DNA of 64,000 nucleotides from NCBI GenBank assembly GCA_018828385.1, contig JAHJVE010000011.1:86965-150964 (forward strand), written 5' to 3'. The notes beneath the pieces are model-generated. The model worked only from the letters and a program-made list of their open reading frames with translations, was not told where the DNA came from and made no database searches. The stretch comes from Gammaproteobacteria bacterium (GTDB lineage: Bacteria; Pseudomonadota; Gammaproteobacteria; Burkholderiales; Rhodocyclaceae). Below are positions 1 to 9,880 of the stretch, one piece after another (position 1 is the first letter of the stretch; each line of letters opens with the position of its first letter). The translations under genes and the position numbers were made by a program.

Positions 1-2
1 TT

Positions 3-413
3 TTCTCAGCCGGCAACCCGAGCGGTCCGAGCAACCCGCTGCTGCTCCTGGCCGCCACCCGCGGACGGCTCATGGAACTGCTGGCCGCCGAATTGCAGCC
101 GGGCGACGTCAGCTTTGCCGACCAGGCTTTCATGGCCGGCATCATGTCGCTGATGCCGGCGCTGGTCGGCCAGCCCATCGCCGACATCGTCGCCCCGCTT
201 GGCCTCACCGCCCATGTGCGCGATGCTCTATGCGAGGGGAGCGGCCGCCTCGGCGCCCTGCTCCGTCTGGCCGAAAGCAGCGAATCGGGCGATATTTCGC
301 GGTTGACCGTAGCCCTCGGCGAACTGCCCGGACTCAGCCCGAAAGCGCTCAACCGCGCCCAGACACAGGCGCTCCAATGGTCCAACAGCATCGGCCAGGA
401 ACCGCCAGGCTGA
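3..413 (+). CDS. C-terminal end of an EAL-HDOD (YuxH-type) signalling protein, partial
   Basis: The reading frame is open from the left edge and ends at TGA 411-413, so only the last 136 residues are present. The segment from about residue 14 (leucine-rich stretch, then TRGRLMELLA) resembles the C-terminal HDOD region of proteins that carry an N-terminal EAL domain and a C-terminal modified HD domain. Such proteins are tied to c-di-GMP signalling. The EAL part would lie outside the window, so catalytic activity cannot be judged. A copy of the dispersed TTGACCGT motif lies inside the gene and is read as SRLTV. Family assignment is from recall of the pattern and is moderate. Confidence 0.6.
   Translation, partial: FSAGNPSGPSNPLLLLAATRGRLMELLAAELQPGDVSFADQAFMAGIMSLMPALVGQPIADIVAPLGLTAHVRDALCEGSGRLGALLRLAESSESGDISRLTVALGELPGLSPKALNRAQTQALQWSNSIGQEPPG
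291..313 (+). repeat. Dispersed uptake-sequence-like motif, copy 1
   Basis: Core GGTTGACCGTAGC preceded by a short ATTT tract. It lies in frame within the EAL-HDOD gene and is read as RLTVA. Confidence 0.7.
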
Positions 414-506
414 CCTACCGACGGTTACAAAAAGGCGACAGCAGCGGCACAAAGCGGCGAGCGTGGTCGTCTACAATCGCCTCATTTTGACGACGAGAGC
501 CAGACC

Positions 507-824
507 ATGGAACAGTTCCGCAACCCTCAGTTTCGACAAGGCACGCAGCCCGGCCCGCTCGCCAAGCTGGCCGCATTTGTCCTGAGCGCGGGCTTTCTGG
601 TACTCGCCTTCATGTTTTCACTGGTCGCTTTGGCCGTCGTTGCCGTGCTCGGCATCGTTCTCGGTGGTTGGCTGTGGTGGAAGACGCGGGCCATGCGCAA
701 ACAGATGCAGGAAATGCGCGAGGCAGCGGCCGAGCAGATGGGTGGCGAGCCAGCCGCACGCAGCGACCGGGTGATTGAGGGCGAATTCATCCGCGAAGTG
801 CCGACCGACCGCAACCCGCGCTGA
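507..824 (+). CDS. Small membrane protein, unknown function
   Basis: A 105-residue protein. Residues about 20-60 form one or two closely packed hydrophobic segments rich in Leu, Val and Ala, ending in a Gly-Gly-Trp-Leu-Trp-Trp border. A basic segment (KTRAMRKQMQEMRE) then a charged hydrophilic tail follow, so the C-terminus is probably cytoplasmic. No catalytic motif is visible. A TACAAT hexamer at 472-477 could be the -10 element of its promoter. Its stop codon ends one base before the stop of the convergent small gene at 825-1127, with no room for a terminator. I do not recognise a family; it is a conserved-hypothetical type of inner-membrane protein. Confidence 0.7.
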   Translation: MEQFRNPQFRQGTQPGPLAKLAAFVLSAGFLVLAFMFSLVALAVVAVLGIVLGGWLWWKTRAMRKQMQEMREAAAEQMGGEPAARSDRVIEGEFIREVPTDRNPR

Positions 825-1123
825 TCAGCGCATTTTGGGGTTGAGCGAACCGCGGTTGTAATCCTTGTCACCGGGCATGACGACCCGGCCAAACCCGAAA
901 ACACCGCCCTGCGCTTCGGCCGGGCGGGTCTTGTTTTCGGGATATTCGGCGGCCCGCTTCTGCGCCTCGGCCGCCAGCGCGGCATCGACGTATTCCCAGC
1001 GGCCATTCGGGAAAAGACGCACTTTTTCCCCGTCGACCGTAGCAGCCTCGAGCGGCGTCCGATCCAGCTCGGCGGCAAAGCCCTGCCCCGCCGCCAGCAC
1101 CAGGATCAGCGCCCAAGCCGCTT

Positions 1124-1127
<4 letters not shown>
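825..1127 (-). CDS. Small exported protein coupled to alaS, unknown function
   Basis: A 100-residue protein with a clear signal peptide (about residues 1-18, cleavage after GFA). The mature part contains a short motif around [10 protein letters not shown], reminiscent of small periplasmic proteins with a [17 protein letters not shown] beta strand, but I cannot name a family. Its ATG overlaps the alaS stop in an ATGA (1124-1127), so it is the last gene of an alaS transcript and is probably translationally coupled. A motif copy runs antisense to the gene and gives the ATVDGEK stretch. Function unknown. Confidence 0.7.
1021..1044 (+). repeat. Dispersed uptake-sequence-like motif, copy 2
   Basis: CTTTTTCCCCGTCGACCGTA with the GTCGAC variant of the core, followed by GCA. 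It lies antisense inside the small exported-protein gene. Confidence 0.75.
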
Positions 1128-3745
<2,618 letters not shown>

Positions 3746-3830
3746 AAGCTGTCTGCCCTAAATGGCGTTGAATTCGGAATCCGTGATTTTAACGCAGGAG
3801 CAGCGGGAACTTGATCCCCGGAACAGCTTT

Positions 3831-3866
3831 CAATTTTGGCCTTTTTTTCCGGTTGACCGTAACAAT
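3831..3866 (+). repeat. Dispersed uptake-sequence-like motif, copy 3
   Basis: A near-consensus copy in the gap between alaS and the next gene. AATTTTGGCC and a run of seven T are followed by CCGGTTGACCGTAACAATG. It lies just before a terminator hairpin. Confidence 0.85.
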
Positions 3867-3868
3867 GA

Positions 3869-3893
3869 AAAAACCCGCCGATTGGCGGGTTTC
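3869..3893 (-). terminator. Rho-independent terminator of the 3912-4265 gene
   Basis: Stem AAACCCGCC/GGCGGGTTT with a four-base loop (3871-3892). It is followed on the minus strand by a run of T, and sits directly downstream of the small exported-protein gene. Confidence 0.85.
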
Positions 3894-3911
3894 CGGCCAA
3901 GCCAAAACCGC

Positions 3912-4265
3912 TTAGCGGCGGCGCGGACGATCAACCCGGCCGTTGTGGTTGTAATCGTGCTGACGGTCGTGCTTTTGCGCGTAGATGCGACGACTCTGGA
4001 CTTCCTGCGCCTGATGCAGGCGGGCGCGCTCGCGCCGGGTCACGACGCCGTCGGATTTTGCGCGGTTTTCCATGTTGTCGACATGCTGCTGGCCGCGATC
4101 TATACGATTGGCCTCGCGCTGGGTCAGGCTGCCGGAAGCGACGCCCTGATCGATGCGCTGCTCCTGATTGGCCTGGCGCTGATCGACGCGCGGCGTGTTG
4201 GCCTGGGCAAAGGCCAGGGCAGGCAGAACGAGGGACAGTACGGCAATGGACTTGACGATTTTCAT
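3912..4265 (-). CDS. Small exported Arg/Gln-rich protein, unknown function
   Basis: A protein of 117 residues. The start at 4265 is chosen because CAGGAGGAAATC precedes the ATG (a strong ribosome site), and the first 20 residues (MKIVKSIAVLSLVLPALAFA) form a signal peptide. The mature part is very rich in Arg, Gln, Asp and Asn, with repeated units such as RVDQRQANQEQRIDQG and NRIDRGQQHVDNME. This suggests an amphipathic helical hairpin with near-heptad spacing. Similar small periplasmic proteins occur widely in betaproteobacteria without a defined role. A strong terminator follows, so it is probably monocistronic. Confidence 0.75.
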   Translation of the reverse strand: MKIVKSIAVLSLVLPALAFAQANTPRVDQRQANQEQRIDQGVASGSLTQREANRIDRGQQHVDNMENRAKSDGVVTRRERARLHQAQEVQSRRIYAQKHDRQHDYNHNGRVDRPRRR

Positions 4266-4329
4266 GATTTCCTCCTGGTGGCTAGGGCGAACTCCCTGAT
4301 CAGCATTAGAAGGTAAAACGGGGTAAAAA

Positions 4330-5073
4330 TCAGCCGCCCAAATGCAAGCCTTTGTAAGCACTTGTTTCGCTCACAAAAAGATCGAGACGATCGGTAAAAA
4401 CGGCGCTGACACCGCGCGAGAACAGCGATTTCGCGGCATTTTCGGTGTTGACCGTGTAACACAGCACGGCAATCCCATTGGCCTGCGCCTCGGCCAGTAC
4501 GTCGTCGCTCAAATGCCTGGCGGCGCAATGCAAAGTGACTGCCTGCAAGCGCCGCACCGTGCTCAGCCAGTCAGCCGGCACCCGCTCGAATAGCACGCCG
4601 CGCGGAATCTGCGGCGCCAGATCGCGGGCAATCTCCAGCGCCTCGAGCGAAAACGACGAGATCAGCGGCGGCACCCTGGCACCTTGCCATAGTTCGCTGC
4701 TACGACGAGCCACCGTCTCCGCCGTCTGGCGCTCGAACCCGGTCGCCGGCTTGATCTCGACATTGGCCAGCAGGCCATATTCGCGGCACGCCGCCACCGC
4801 ATCGGCGTAGCGCGGAACCCGCTCGCCATTGCCGGCATCGAGCGTGAAGAGCCGCGCATCCGGCGTTTCACAGACCAGGCCCCGGCCGTTCGTGGTCCGC
4901 TCCAGTGTTTCGTCGTGGATGAGCACGGGCGTGCCATCGCCGGACTGCATCACGTCGAACTCAACCGCCGCAAACCCCATCCGCGCCGCCAGCCGGATGC
5001 CGGCCAGCGTGTTCTCGGGGGCCAGCGCCCCGCCGCCGCGATGGGCAAACCAGCGCGGCAGCGGCAAGCTCAT
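4330..5073 (-). CDS. ugpQ: Glycerophosphodiester phosphodiesterase
   Basis: A 247-residue enzyme of the GDPD TIM-barrel family, normal length for the cytoplasmic UgpQ type. It hydrolyses glycerophosphodiesters to glycerol-3-phosphate and an alcohol. Visible motifs are the catalytic HRGG near the start (residues 10-13), PENT, the metal-binding EFDV around residue 38, and a HDE histidine about residue 53. There is no signal peptide. Its ATG overlaps the TGA of the upstream ugpB-like gene by one base (TGATG), so the two are translationally coupled and likely act in sequence on imported glycerophosphodiesters. A degenerate motif copy lies antisense at the CYTVNTENAAKSLF region. Confidence 0.9.
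   Translation of the reverse strand: MSLPLPRWFAHRGGGALAPENTLAGIRLAARMGFAAVEFDVMQSGDGTPVLIHDETLERTTNGRGLVCETPDARLFTLDAGNGERVPRYADAVAACREYGLLANVEIKPATGFERQTAETVARRSSELWQGARVPPLISSFSLEALEIARDLAPQIPRGVLFERVPADWLSTVRRLQAVTLHCAARHLSDDVLAEAQANGIAVLCYTVNTENAAKSLFSRGVSAVFTDRLDLFVSETSAYKGLHLGG
4437..4460 (+). repeat. Dispersed motif, copy 4 (degenerate)
   Basis: CATTTTCGGTGTTGACCGTG followed by TAAC. The core is intact but the 3' end is altered. It is antisense within ugpQ. Confidence 0.5.
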
Positions 5074-6368
5074 CAGAAGGGCTGCGCCCTTTTCAGCTGC
5101 GGCTTGGCGGCCAGTAGCACGTTGCCGCGGCTGACGGAGGTATCGAGCGCCGCCTTGGCCGGCTTCTCGTCGGCCCAGACGGCCTCCAGTTCCTCGTCGG
5201 CGATGAGCCTGACCTGGTCGATATTGGCTACGCGCACGGACGGCTTGCTGCCGTTTCCGTTGAGCGAGGCGTAGGCGATTTCGATCGTCTTGTCGTCATC
5301 CTTCAGCAATTTGCTGCGCGCCGCGGAACGGGTGGCGTCGGTCATCGGCAGACCGCCATAGACGCGTACGATTTCCAGCTGCATTTCCGGCGACAGCAGG
5401 AAATTGACGAATTTCGCAGCCTGCTTGTACTGCGCCCGCGTGCGACCGGCACCGAACCACAGCGATGCACCGTCGGCCAGCGACGACTTGCGACCGCCAT
5501 AAACGTCGTCGTGATGCGGCAGTGGCGCCACGCCCAACTCGACGCCCTTGGCGTCATGGAAATCGACATTTTCGCGCGAATCGGTGGTGATCATCGCGCA
5601 TTCACCTTCGTGGAATTTGGCGCTGGCCTCGTTGCGACGGCCGAACAGCTTGAAATAATTGGCCTTGCTCCACGTTGCCATCATCGCCAGGTGCTTGACC
5701 TGCGGCAGGCCGTTGAAAGTCAGCAAGCCCTTTTCGGTTGCCGCCGGCGCGCCGGAGATGGCGCTGACGTTATCGACGTGCACCCAGACCGGCCACGACG
5801 AGGTGTAAGGACAGGCGTAGCCGGCGTCCTGCAACTTGTCGAGCATGCCCTGCATCTCGAACCAGGTCTTCGGCGGCTGCTCCGGGTCCAGCCCGGCCTT
5901 GCGGAAGGCATTCTTGTTGTAGAACAGGACAGGGGTGGAATAAAGCACGGGCAAGGCGACCAGGCGGCCCCTGGCATCAACGACGCCGGCCTTCAGATCG
6001 CCGGACAACTGGCCAAACTTCAGCGGCTGGCCAGCCTGGGCCATGACGCGATAAAGCGGCGCAAAGGTATTCGACTGGCTGAGCACATCACTCATGTCGT
6101 AGCGACGGACCAGATTGAGTATTGCCGGCTTGTCACCCTTTTCCAGACGAACCAGTTTCAGCGAGCTACCGGACTCCTTGTTGAAGCGATCGACAATCAC
6201 CTGCAAACGGTCGGCCCCCGCCGGGCCAAGATTGTGCGCCAACTCGAGCTGGGCCGCTACGGCCGGGGCAGGCACCGCCTTGGCTGGCTTGACCGGTTTG
6301 GCCTGCACCACGGAACAAGCCAGGGCGAGAGTCATGGCGACGGTCAAGGGACGAAGGCAATACGACAT
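5073..6368 (-). CDS. ugpB: Periplasmic substrate-binding protein of a glycerol-3-phosphate-type ABC transporter
   Basis: A protein of 431 residues from the start at 6368. That ATG is preceded by TGGAGCC and begins a good signal peptide (MSYCLRPLTVAMTLALACSVVQA). An in-frame TTG seven codons upstream is less likely. The body has the family-1 extracellular solute-binding fold, with FYNKNAFRKAGLDP, PPKTWFEM and the YGGLPM region typical of UgpB. It should capture sn-glycerol-3-phosphate or glycerophosphodiesters in the periplasm. The permease and ATPase genes (ugpA, ugpE, ugpC) are not adjacent, so the pair ugpB-ugpQ is an orphan here. A TATAAT lies upstream at 6398-6403. Confidence 0.85.
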   Translation of the reverse strand: MSYCLRPLTVAMTLALACSVVQAKPVKPAKAVPAPAVAAQLELAHNLGPAGADRLQVIVDRFNKESGSSLKLVRLEKGDKPAILNLVRRYDMSDVLSQSNTFAPLYRVMAQAGQPLKFGQLSGDLKAGVVDARGRLVALPVLYSTPVLFYNKNAFRKAGLDPEQPPKTWFEMQGMLDKLQDAGYACPYTSSWPVWVHVDNVSAISGAPAATEKGLLTFNGLPQVKHLAMMATWSKANYFKLFGRRNEASAKFHEGECAMITTDSRENVDFHDAKGVELGVAPLPHHDDVYGGRKSSLADGASLWFGAGRTRAQYKQAAKFVNFLLSPEMQLEIVRVYGGLPMTDATRSAARSKLLKDDDKTIEIAYASLNGNGSKPSVRVANIDQVRLIADEELEAVWADEKPAKAALDTSVSRGNVLLAAKPQLKRAQPF

Positions 6369-6397
6369 GGCGGCTCCAGCGATTTTCAAGGAGATGG

Positions 6398-6403
6398 ATT
6401 ATA
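6398..6403 (-). promoter_or_regulatory. Possible -10 element of the ugpB-ugpQ transcript
   Basis: Perfect TATAAT on the minus strand 29 bases before the chosen ATG. No convincing -35 element is seen at the right distance. Confidence 0.3.
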
Positions 6404-6461
6404 GAGCCGAGCGACGCGACGCGCCCCCCACACTTTTCGCAAATATGCGAGAATCCGGCGC

Positions 6462-6842
6462 ATGATCAAGCGAATTTTTCTGATTCTCGCCATCTTCGGA
6501 CTGACCGCCTGCGACCAGATAAGCCACAAACTGGGCCTCGAAGATCCAGCCAAAAAGGAAGCGCGAACCGAGGAGGAAGCCAAGGCTGTCGGTGGCGCCT
6601 GCCGTCAGTCCGGGCGCGCTATCGAGGACTGCTACGCGATTTACAGCTGGCTGCCCAAGGCCGGGGTTTACGCCGGCTGGCGCGACATGGATGAATACAT
6701 GCGCGAGAACAAGCTGGAAACGATCGAACCTCAGTTGCCCCCGCCGGAAGGCCCGGCCAGCAAGAAACGGAAGAAGACCCAGGAAGCCGCAGCCGAAAGC
6801 GAAACCAAGGCCGAACCCGAAAAGAAGGCTGAAAAACACTAA
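6462..6842 (+). CDS. Lipoprotein with charged C-terminal tail, unknown function
   Basis: A protein of 126 residues. MIKRIFLILAIFGLTAC is a lipoprotein signal sequence with lipobox LTAC and the lipidated Cys at position 17. A middle block contains two further cysteines (GGACRQSGRAIEDCYAIY) that could form a disulfide, then a Trp/Tyr-rich stretch ending WRDMDEYMREN. The last 35 residues are Lys/Glu/Pro/Ala-rich and probably disordered. It precedes the sensor kinase by 47 bases on the same strand and may be co-transcribed. No family is recognised. Confidence 0.75.
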   Translation: MIKRIFLILAIFGLTACDQISHKLGLEDPAKKEARTEEEAKAVGGACRQSGRAIEDCYAIYSWLPKAGVYAGWRDMDEYMRENKLETIEPQLPPPEGPASKKRKKTQEAAAESETKAEPEKKAEKH

Positions 6843-6889
6843 TCCGCTGCCGTGGCAAGCAGGCCAAACACGACCGGAAGACAGGAAAA

Positions 6890-9427
6890 ATGAGACTTCC
6901 CGCATTCATGGGCGGCATTCGCGGCAAGCTGATCGGCATTTTCGTGCTGATCAAGGTTGTTCCCCTGCTCCTGCTCGCCGGCTTCGCCTGGTATGCCACC
7001 AGTCAGCTCGGCGCCGACGTCGCGACCAAAGCTGGCAGCATGGCCGACGCCATGCTGTCGACGATCAAGAATGTCGGCCAGACGGTAACCGACGACTCCA
7101 TCCGCGCCCTTGACCAGCGTTCGCGCGAAGCCATCGAATCCCTGACCACGAACGCAGCCAAGGAAATTGCCGACTTTCTCCATGACCGCGATGCCGACAT
7201 CCGGCAGGCCGCCAGCCTGGAACCGTCCGAGGCTGCTTTTCGCCGTTTCCTGAGCCAGCGCAGCCGGCCGATCTACCAGCACGGTCCCTGGAAACTCGCG
7301 GCGGATGGTCAATCCTGGGAGCCAGAACAATCAGTCAAGCGCGAGGCCAGGATCACCCGCCCCGTGCTGGCGGACAACGCCAGGGATTTCCACACCCGCC
7401 CGCCGGAATATTTTGGCGAGGCCGAGCAGCGGCCACTGTTCGTCGAAATGACCTTTGTCGATCCCGACGGCAACGAACAAATCAAGGTCACGACCGGCCA
7501 GCTGACCGAAAGAGGCCGCAAAAACGTCGTTGACCGTAGCAACACCTTCGTCAAGGCGGAAAATTATTTTGCCGAGCTGAAAAAACTCAAGCCAGGCGAC
7601 ATCTACGTCTCCGACGTTATCGGCGCCTACGTGCCGACGCACACCATAGGACCTTACCTGCCGGCCAGTCTCGAAAAAGCCGGCAAGCCCTTTAAACCGG
7701 AGGAGTCGGCCTATGCCGGCACGGAAAACCCGGTGGGCAAGCGCTTTCGCGGCATCGTCCGCTGGGCCATGCCGGTGGTCAGGGGGGGCCGGACCGTGGG
7801 TTACGTCACGCTCGCCCTCGATCATGACCATATCCGCCAGTTCTCCGATCGCCTGATGCCGACCGATGAGCGCTACACGCCGATCGCCGACGCCATCAAG
7901 GGCAACTACGCCTTCATCTGGGATTACAAGAGCCGCTCGATCTCCCACCCGCGCGATTATTTCATCGTCGGCTACGACCCGCAGACCGGCCAGCCGGCGA
8001 CGCCCTGGATGGATGCCGATCTCTACGCCGAATGGCAAGCCAGCGGCAAGCCCTCGCATGAATTCCTGGCTGACGTCCCCGCCTTCCGCAAGCAGAGCCT
8101 GAAACTCAAACCGGCCAGGGAGCAGATCAAGGCCGGCACGGTCGGCCTCGATTGCCGCTACCTGAATTTTTCACCGCAATGCGACGGCTGGAACGCACTG
8201 ACCGAGCACGGCGGCTCCGGCTCCTTCGTCATCTATTTCTCCGGCCTGTGGAAGCTGACCACTGCTGCCGCCATCCCTTACTACACCGGCCAGTACGGCA
8301 AATCGCCGCAGGGCTTCGGCTTCGTCACCATCGGCGCCAATGTCGACGAATTCCACAAGGCGGCCACCGAGACGGCAGCCAAAATCAGCCAACTGGTCGA
8401 GGAAAAGGACGCCAGCCTGGCCACCCAGCGCGGTGAACTGCTTGACCATATCGCCGAGAGCCTGACCTCGACCGGCATCGGCCTGTGGACGTCGACACTG
8501 CTCATGGTCGCCATCGTCATTGCCATTGCCATCTGGATGGCCGGGCTGTTGACCCGGCGCATCACGGCGATGATCTCAGGCATTCACGCCTTCCAGGAAG
8601 GTGACCGCAAACACCGCCTGGAGGTGGGCTCTGCCGATGAAATGGGCGAGCTGTCGCGTTCATTCAACCGCATGGCCGACTCGGTCGAAGAGTCCTTCAA
8701 GCGCCTCGAGGAGGCCAAGGAAAAAGCCGAGGAAGCCAGCCGGCAGAAATCCGCTTTTCTGGCCACCATGTCGCATGAGCTGCGCACCCCGCTCAACGGC
8801 ATCCTCGGCTTTGCCGAGTTGCTCGGCAACGAACTGGACAACCCCGAGCAGCGCGGCTACGTGGAAATCATCGAGCAGAGTGGCGGTCACCTGCTCAACC
8901 TGGTCAATGAAATTCTCGATCTCGCCAAGATCGAATCGGGCGAGATGCGCTTCGCCCGGATTGCCGTTCCGCTCACCGACCTGCTGATCGAAGTCGCGGC
9001 CGTACATCGCGTCACAGCCGAGGCGAAGGGCTTGACGTTCCAGACGGTTCTTGCCGAGGACCTGCCCGCCGAGTTCATCACCGACCCCACCCGCCTGCGC
9101 CAGATCCTCAACAATTTGCTGAGCAATGCCGTCAAGTTCACCGACGCCGGCAGCGTCGTCTTCAGCGCCAGCCGGATCGGCGGTGACCTCGCCTTCGCCG
9201 TTCGCGACACCGGCCCGGGCATTCCTCCGGAAAGCCGCGAAACGATTTTCGAGAAGTTCAAGCAACTCGAAAATTTCCTGACCCGCGAACACGGAGGCAC
9301 CGGTCTCGGACTGGCCCTCGTCCGGCAACTGGCCGAGCACATGGGGGGCAGGGTTACGCTCGAATCCGAGATGGGCGTAGGATCTACCTTTACCGTTCAC
9401 CTGCCACTGGACATCAGCAATGACTGA
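6890..9427 (+). CDS. Membrane sensor histidine kinase with large periplasmic domain
   Basis: A protein of 845 residues. A membrane segment lies at about 12-38 and a very long periplasmic region runs from 40 to 525. It includes a Cache-like half (YVTLALDHDHIRQF, then FIWDYKSRSISHPRDYFIVGYDP) that probably binds a small ligand. The second membrane segment is at about 530-552, followed by HAMP, a short coiled coil, HisKA with the phospho-acceptor His in SHELRTPLNG (about 628), and an HATPase domain ([25 protein letters not shown]). It lacks its own receiver; the next gene, overlapping by eight bases, supplies one. Motif copy 5 lies in the periplasmic region. Confidence 0.9.
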   Translation: MRLPAFMGGIRGKLIGIFVLIKVVPLLLLAGFAWYATSQLGADVATKAGSMADAMLSTIKNVGQTVTDDSIRALDQRSREAIESLTTNAAKEIADFLHDRDADIRQAASLEPSEAAFRRFLSQRSRPIYQHGPWKLAADGQSWEPEQSVKREARITRPVLADNARDFHTRPPEYFGEAEQRPLFVEMTFVDPDGNEQIKVTTGQLTERGRKNVVDRSNTFVKAENYFAELKKLKPGDIYVSDVIGAYVPTHTIGPYLPASLEKAGKPFKPEESAYAGTENPVGKRFRGIVRWAMPVVRGGRTVGYVTLALDHDHIRQFSDRLMPTDERYTPIADAIKGNYAFIWDYKSRSISHPRDYFIVGYDPQTGQPATPWMDADLYAEWQASGKPSHEFLADVPAFRKQSLKLKPAREQIKAGTVGLDCRYLNFSPQCDGWNALTEHGGSGSFVIYFSGLWKLTTAAAIPYYTGQYGKSPQGFGFVTIGANVDEFHKAATETAAKISQLVEEKDASLATQRGELLDHIAESLTSTGIGLWTSTLLMVAIVIAIAIWMAGLLTRRITAMISGIHAFQEGDRKHRLEVGSADEMGELSRSFNRMADSVEESFKRLEEAKEKAEEASRQKSAFLATMSHELRTPLNGILGFAELLGNELDNPEQRGYVEIIEQSGGHLLNLVNEILDLAKIESGEMRFARIAVPLTDLLIEVAAVHRVTAEAKGLTFQTVLAEDLPAEFITDPTRLRQILNNLLSNAVKFTDAGSVVFSASRIGGDLAFAVRDTGPGIPPESRETIFEKFKQLENFLTREHGGTGLGLALVRQLAEHMGGRVTLESEMGVGSTFTVHLPLDISND
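7519..7543 (+). repeat. Dispersed motif, copy 5
   Basis: Core GTTGACCGTAGCAAC preceded by an A-rich rather than T-rich tract. It is in sense orientation within the kinase gene and read as VVDRSN. Confidence 0.6.
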
Positions 9428-9785
9428 ACCCCGTAACGCCCTGGTCGTTGACGACCACCCGACCAACCGTCTGCTCGCCTCGGCCCTGCTCAGGAAGCTC
9501 GGCTGGACGGTCAGCGAAGCCGAGTCCGGCAACGCGGCACTAACCCAGGCCGCCGAGCACTCGTTCCGCCTCGTCATGCTCGACATCAGCATGCCGGGGC
9601 TTTCCGGCGAAGACACCTGCAGCCGGTTAAGGGCGGCCGAAGCCGGGCGCCCCCTGACCATCGTCGCCTATACCGCCCATGCCTTCCCGGAAGATCGGGA
9701 ACGCCTGCTCGCCGCCGGTTTCGACGATGTGCTGGTCAAGCCGATCAGCCGTCAGCGCCTCGAAGAACTGCTCGAAAAACTGTAA
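9420..9785 (+). CDS. Single-domain response regulator (receiver only)
   Basis: A 121-residue CheY-like receiver. Acidic residues are in VVDDHP near the start, the phospho-acceptor Asp is in VMLDISMPGLSG (about residue 54), the Thr is in YTAH, and the conserved Lys is in VLVKPIS. There is no output domain, so it works by protein contact or as part of a phosphorelay. Its start overlaps the kinase gene by eight bases, which strongly suggests the two form a split hybrid kinase. Confidence 0.9.
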   Translation: MTEPRNALVVDDHPTNRLLASALLRKLGWTVSEAESGNAALTQAAEHSFRLVMLDISMPGLSGEDTCSRLRAAEAGRPLTIVAYTAHAFPEDRERLLAAGFDDVLVKPISRQRLEELLEKL

Positions 9786-9866
9786 CCGCTGACGCTCCAC
9801 GCCGCCGATCAGTGAGTCATTCCCCATCCCGGCGCAAGCATCCGGGTGCCAAGGCGCCGGTAGGCG

Positions 9867-9872
9867 TATAAT
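9867..9872 (+). promoter_or_regulatory. Candidate -10 element close to the rhlE start
   Basis: TATAAT ends eight bases before the rhlE ATG. If used, transcription would start within a base or two of the start codon, giving a leaderless or nearly leaderless mRNA. There is no clear -35 and no ribosome site. Confidence 0.35.
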
Positions 9873-9880
9873 CCGTCCCC

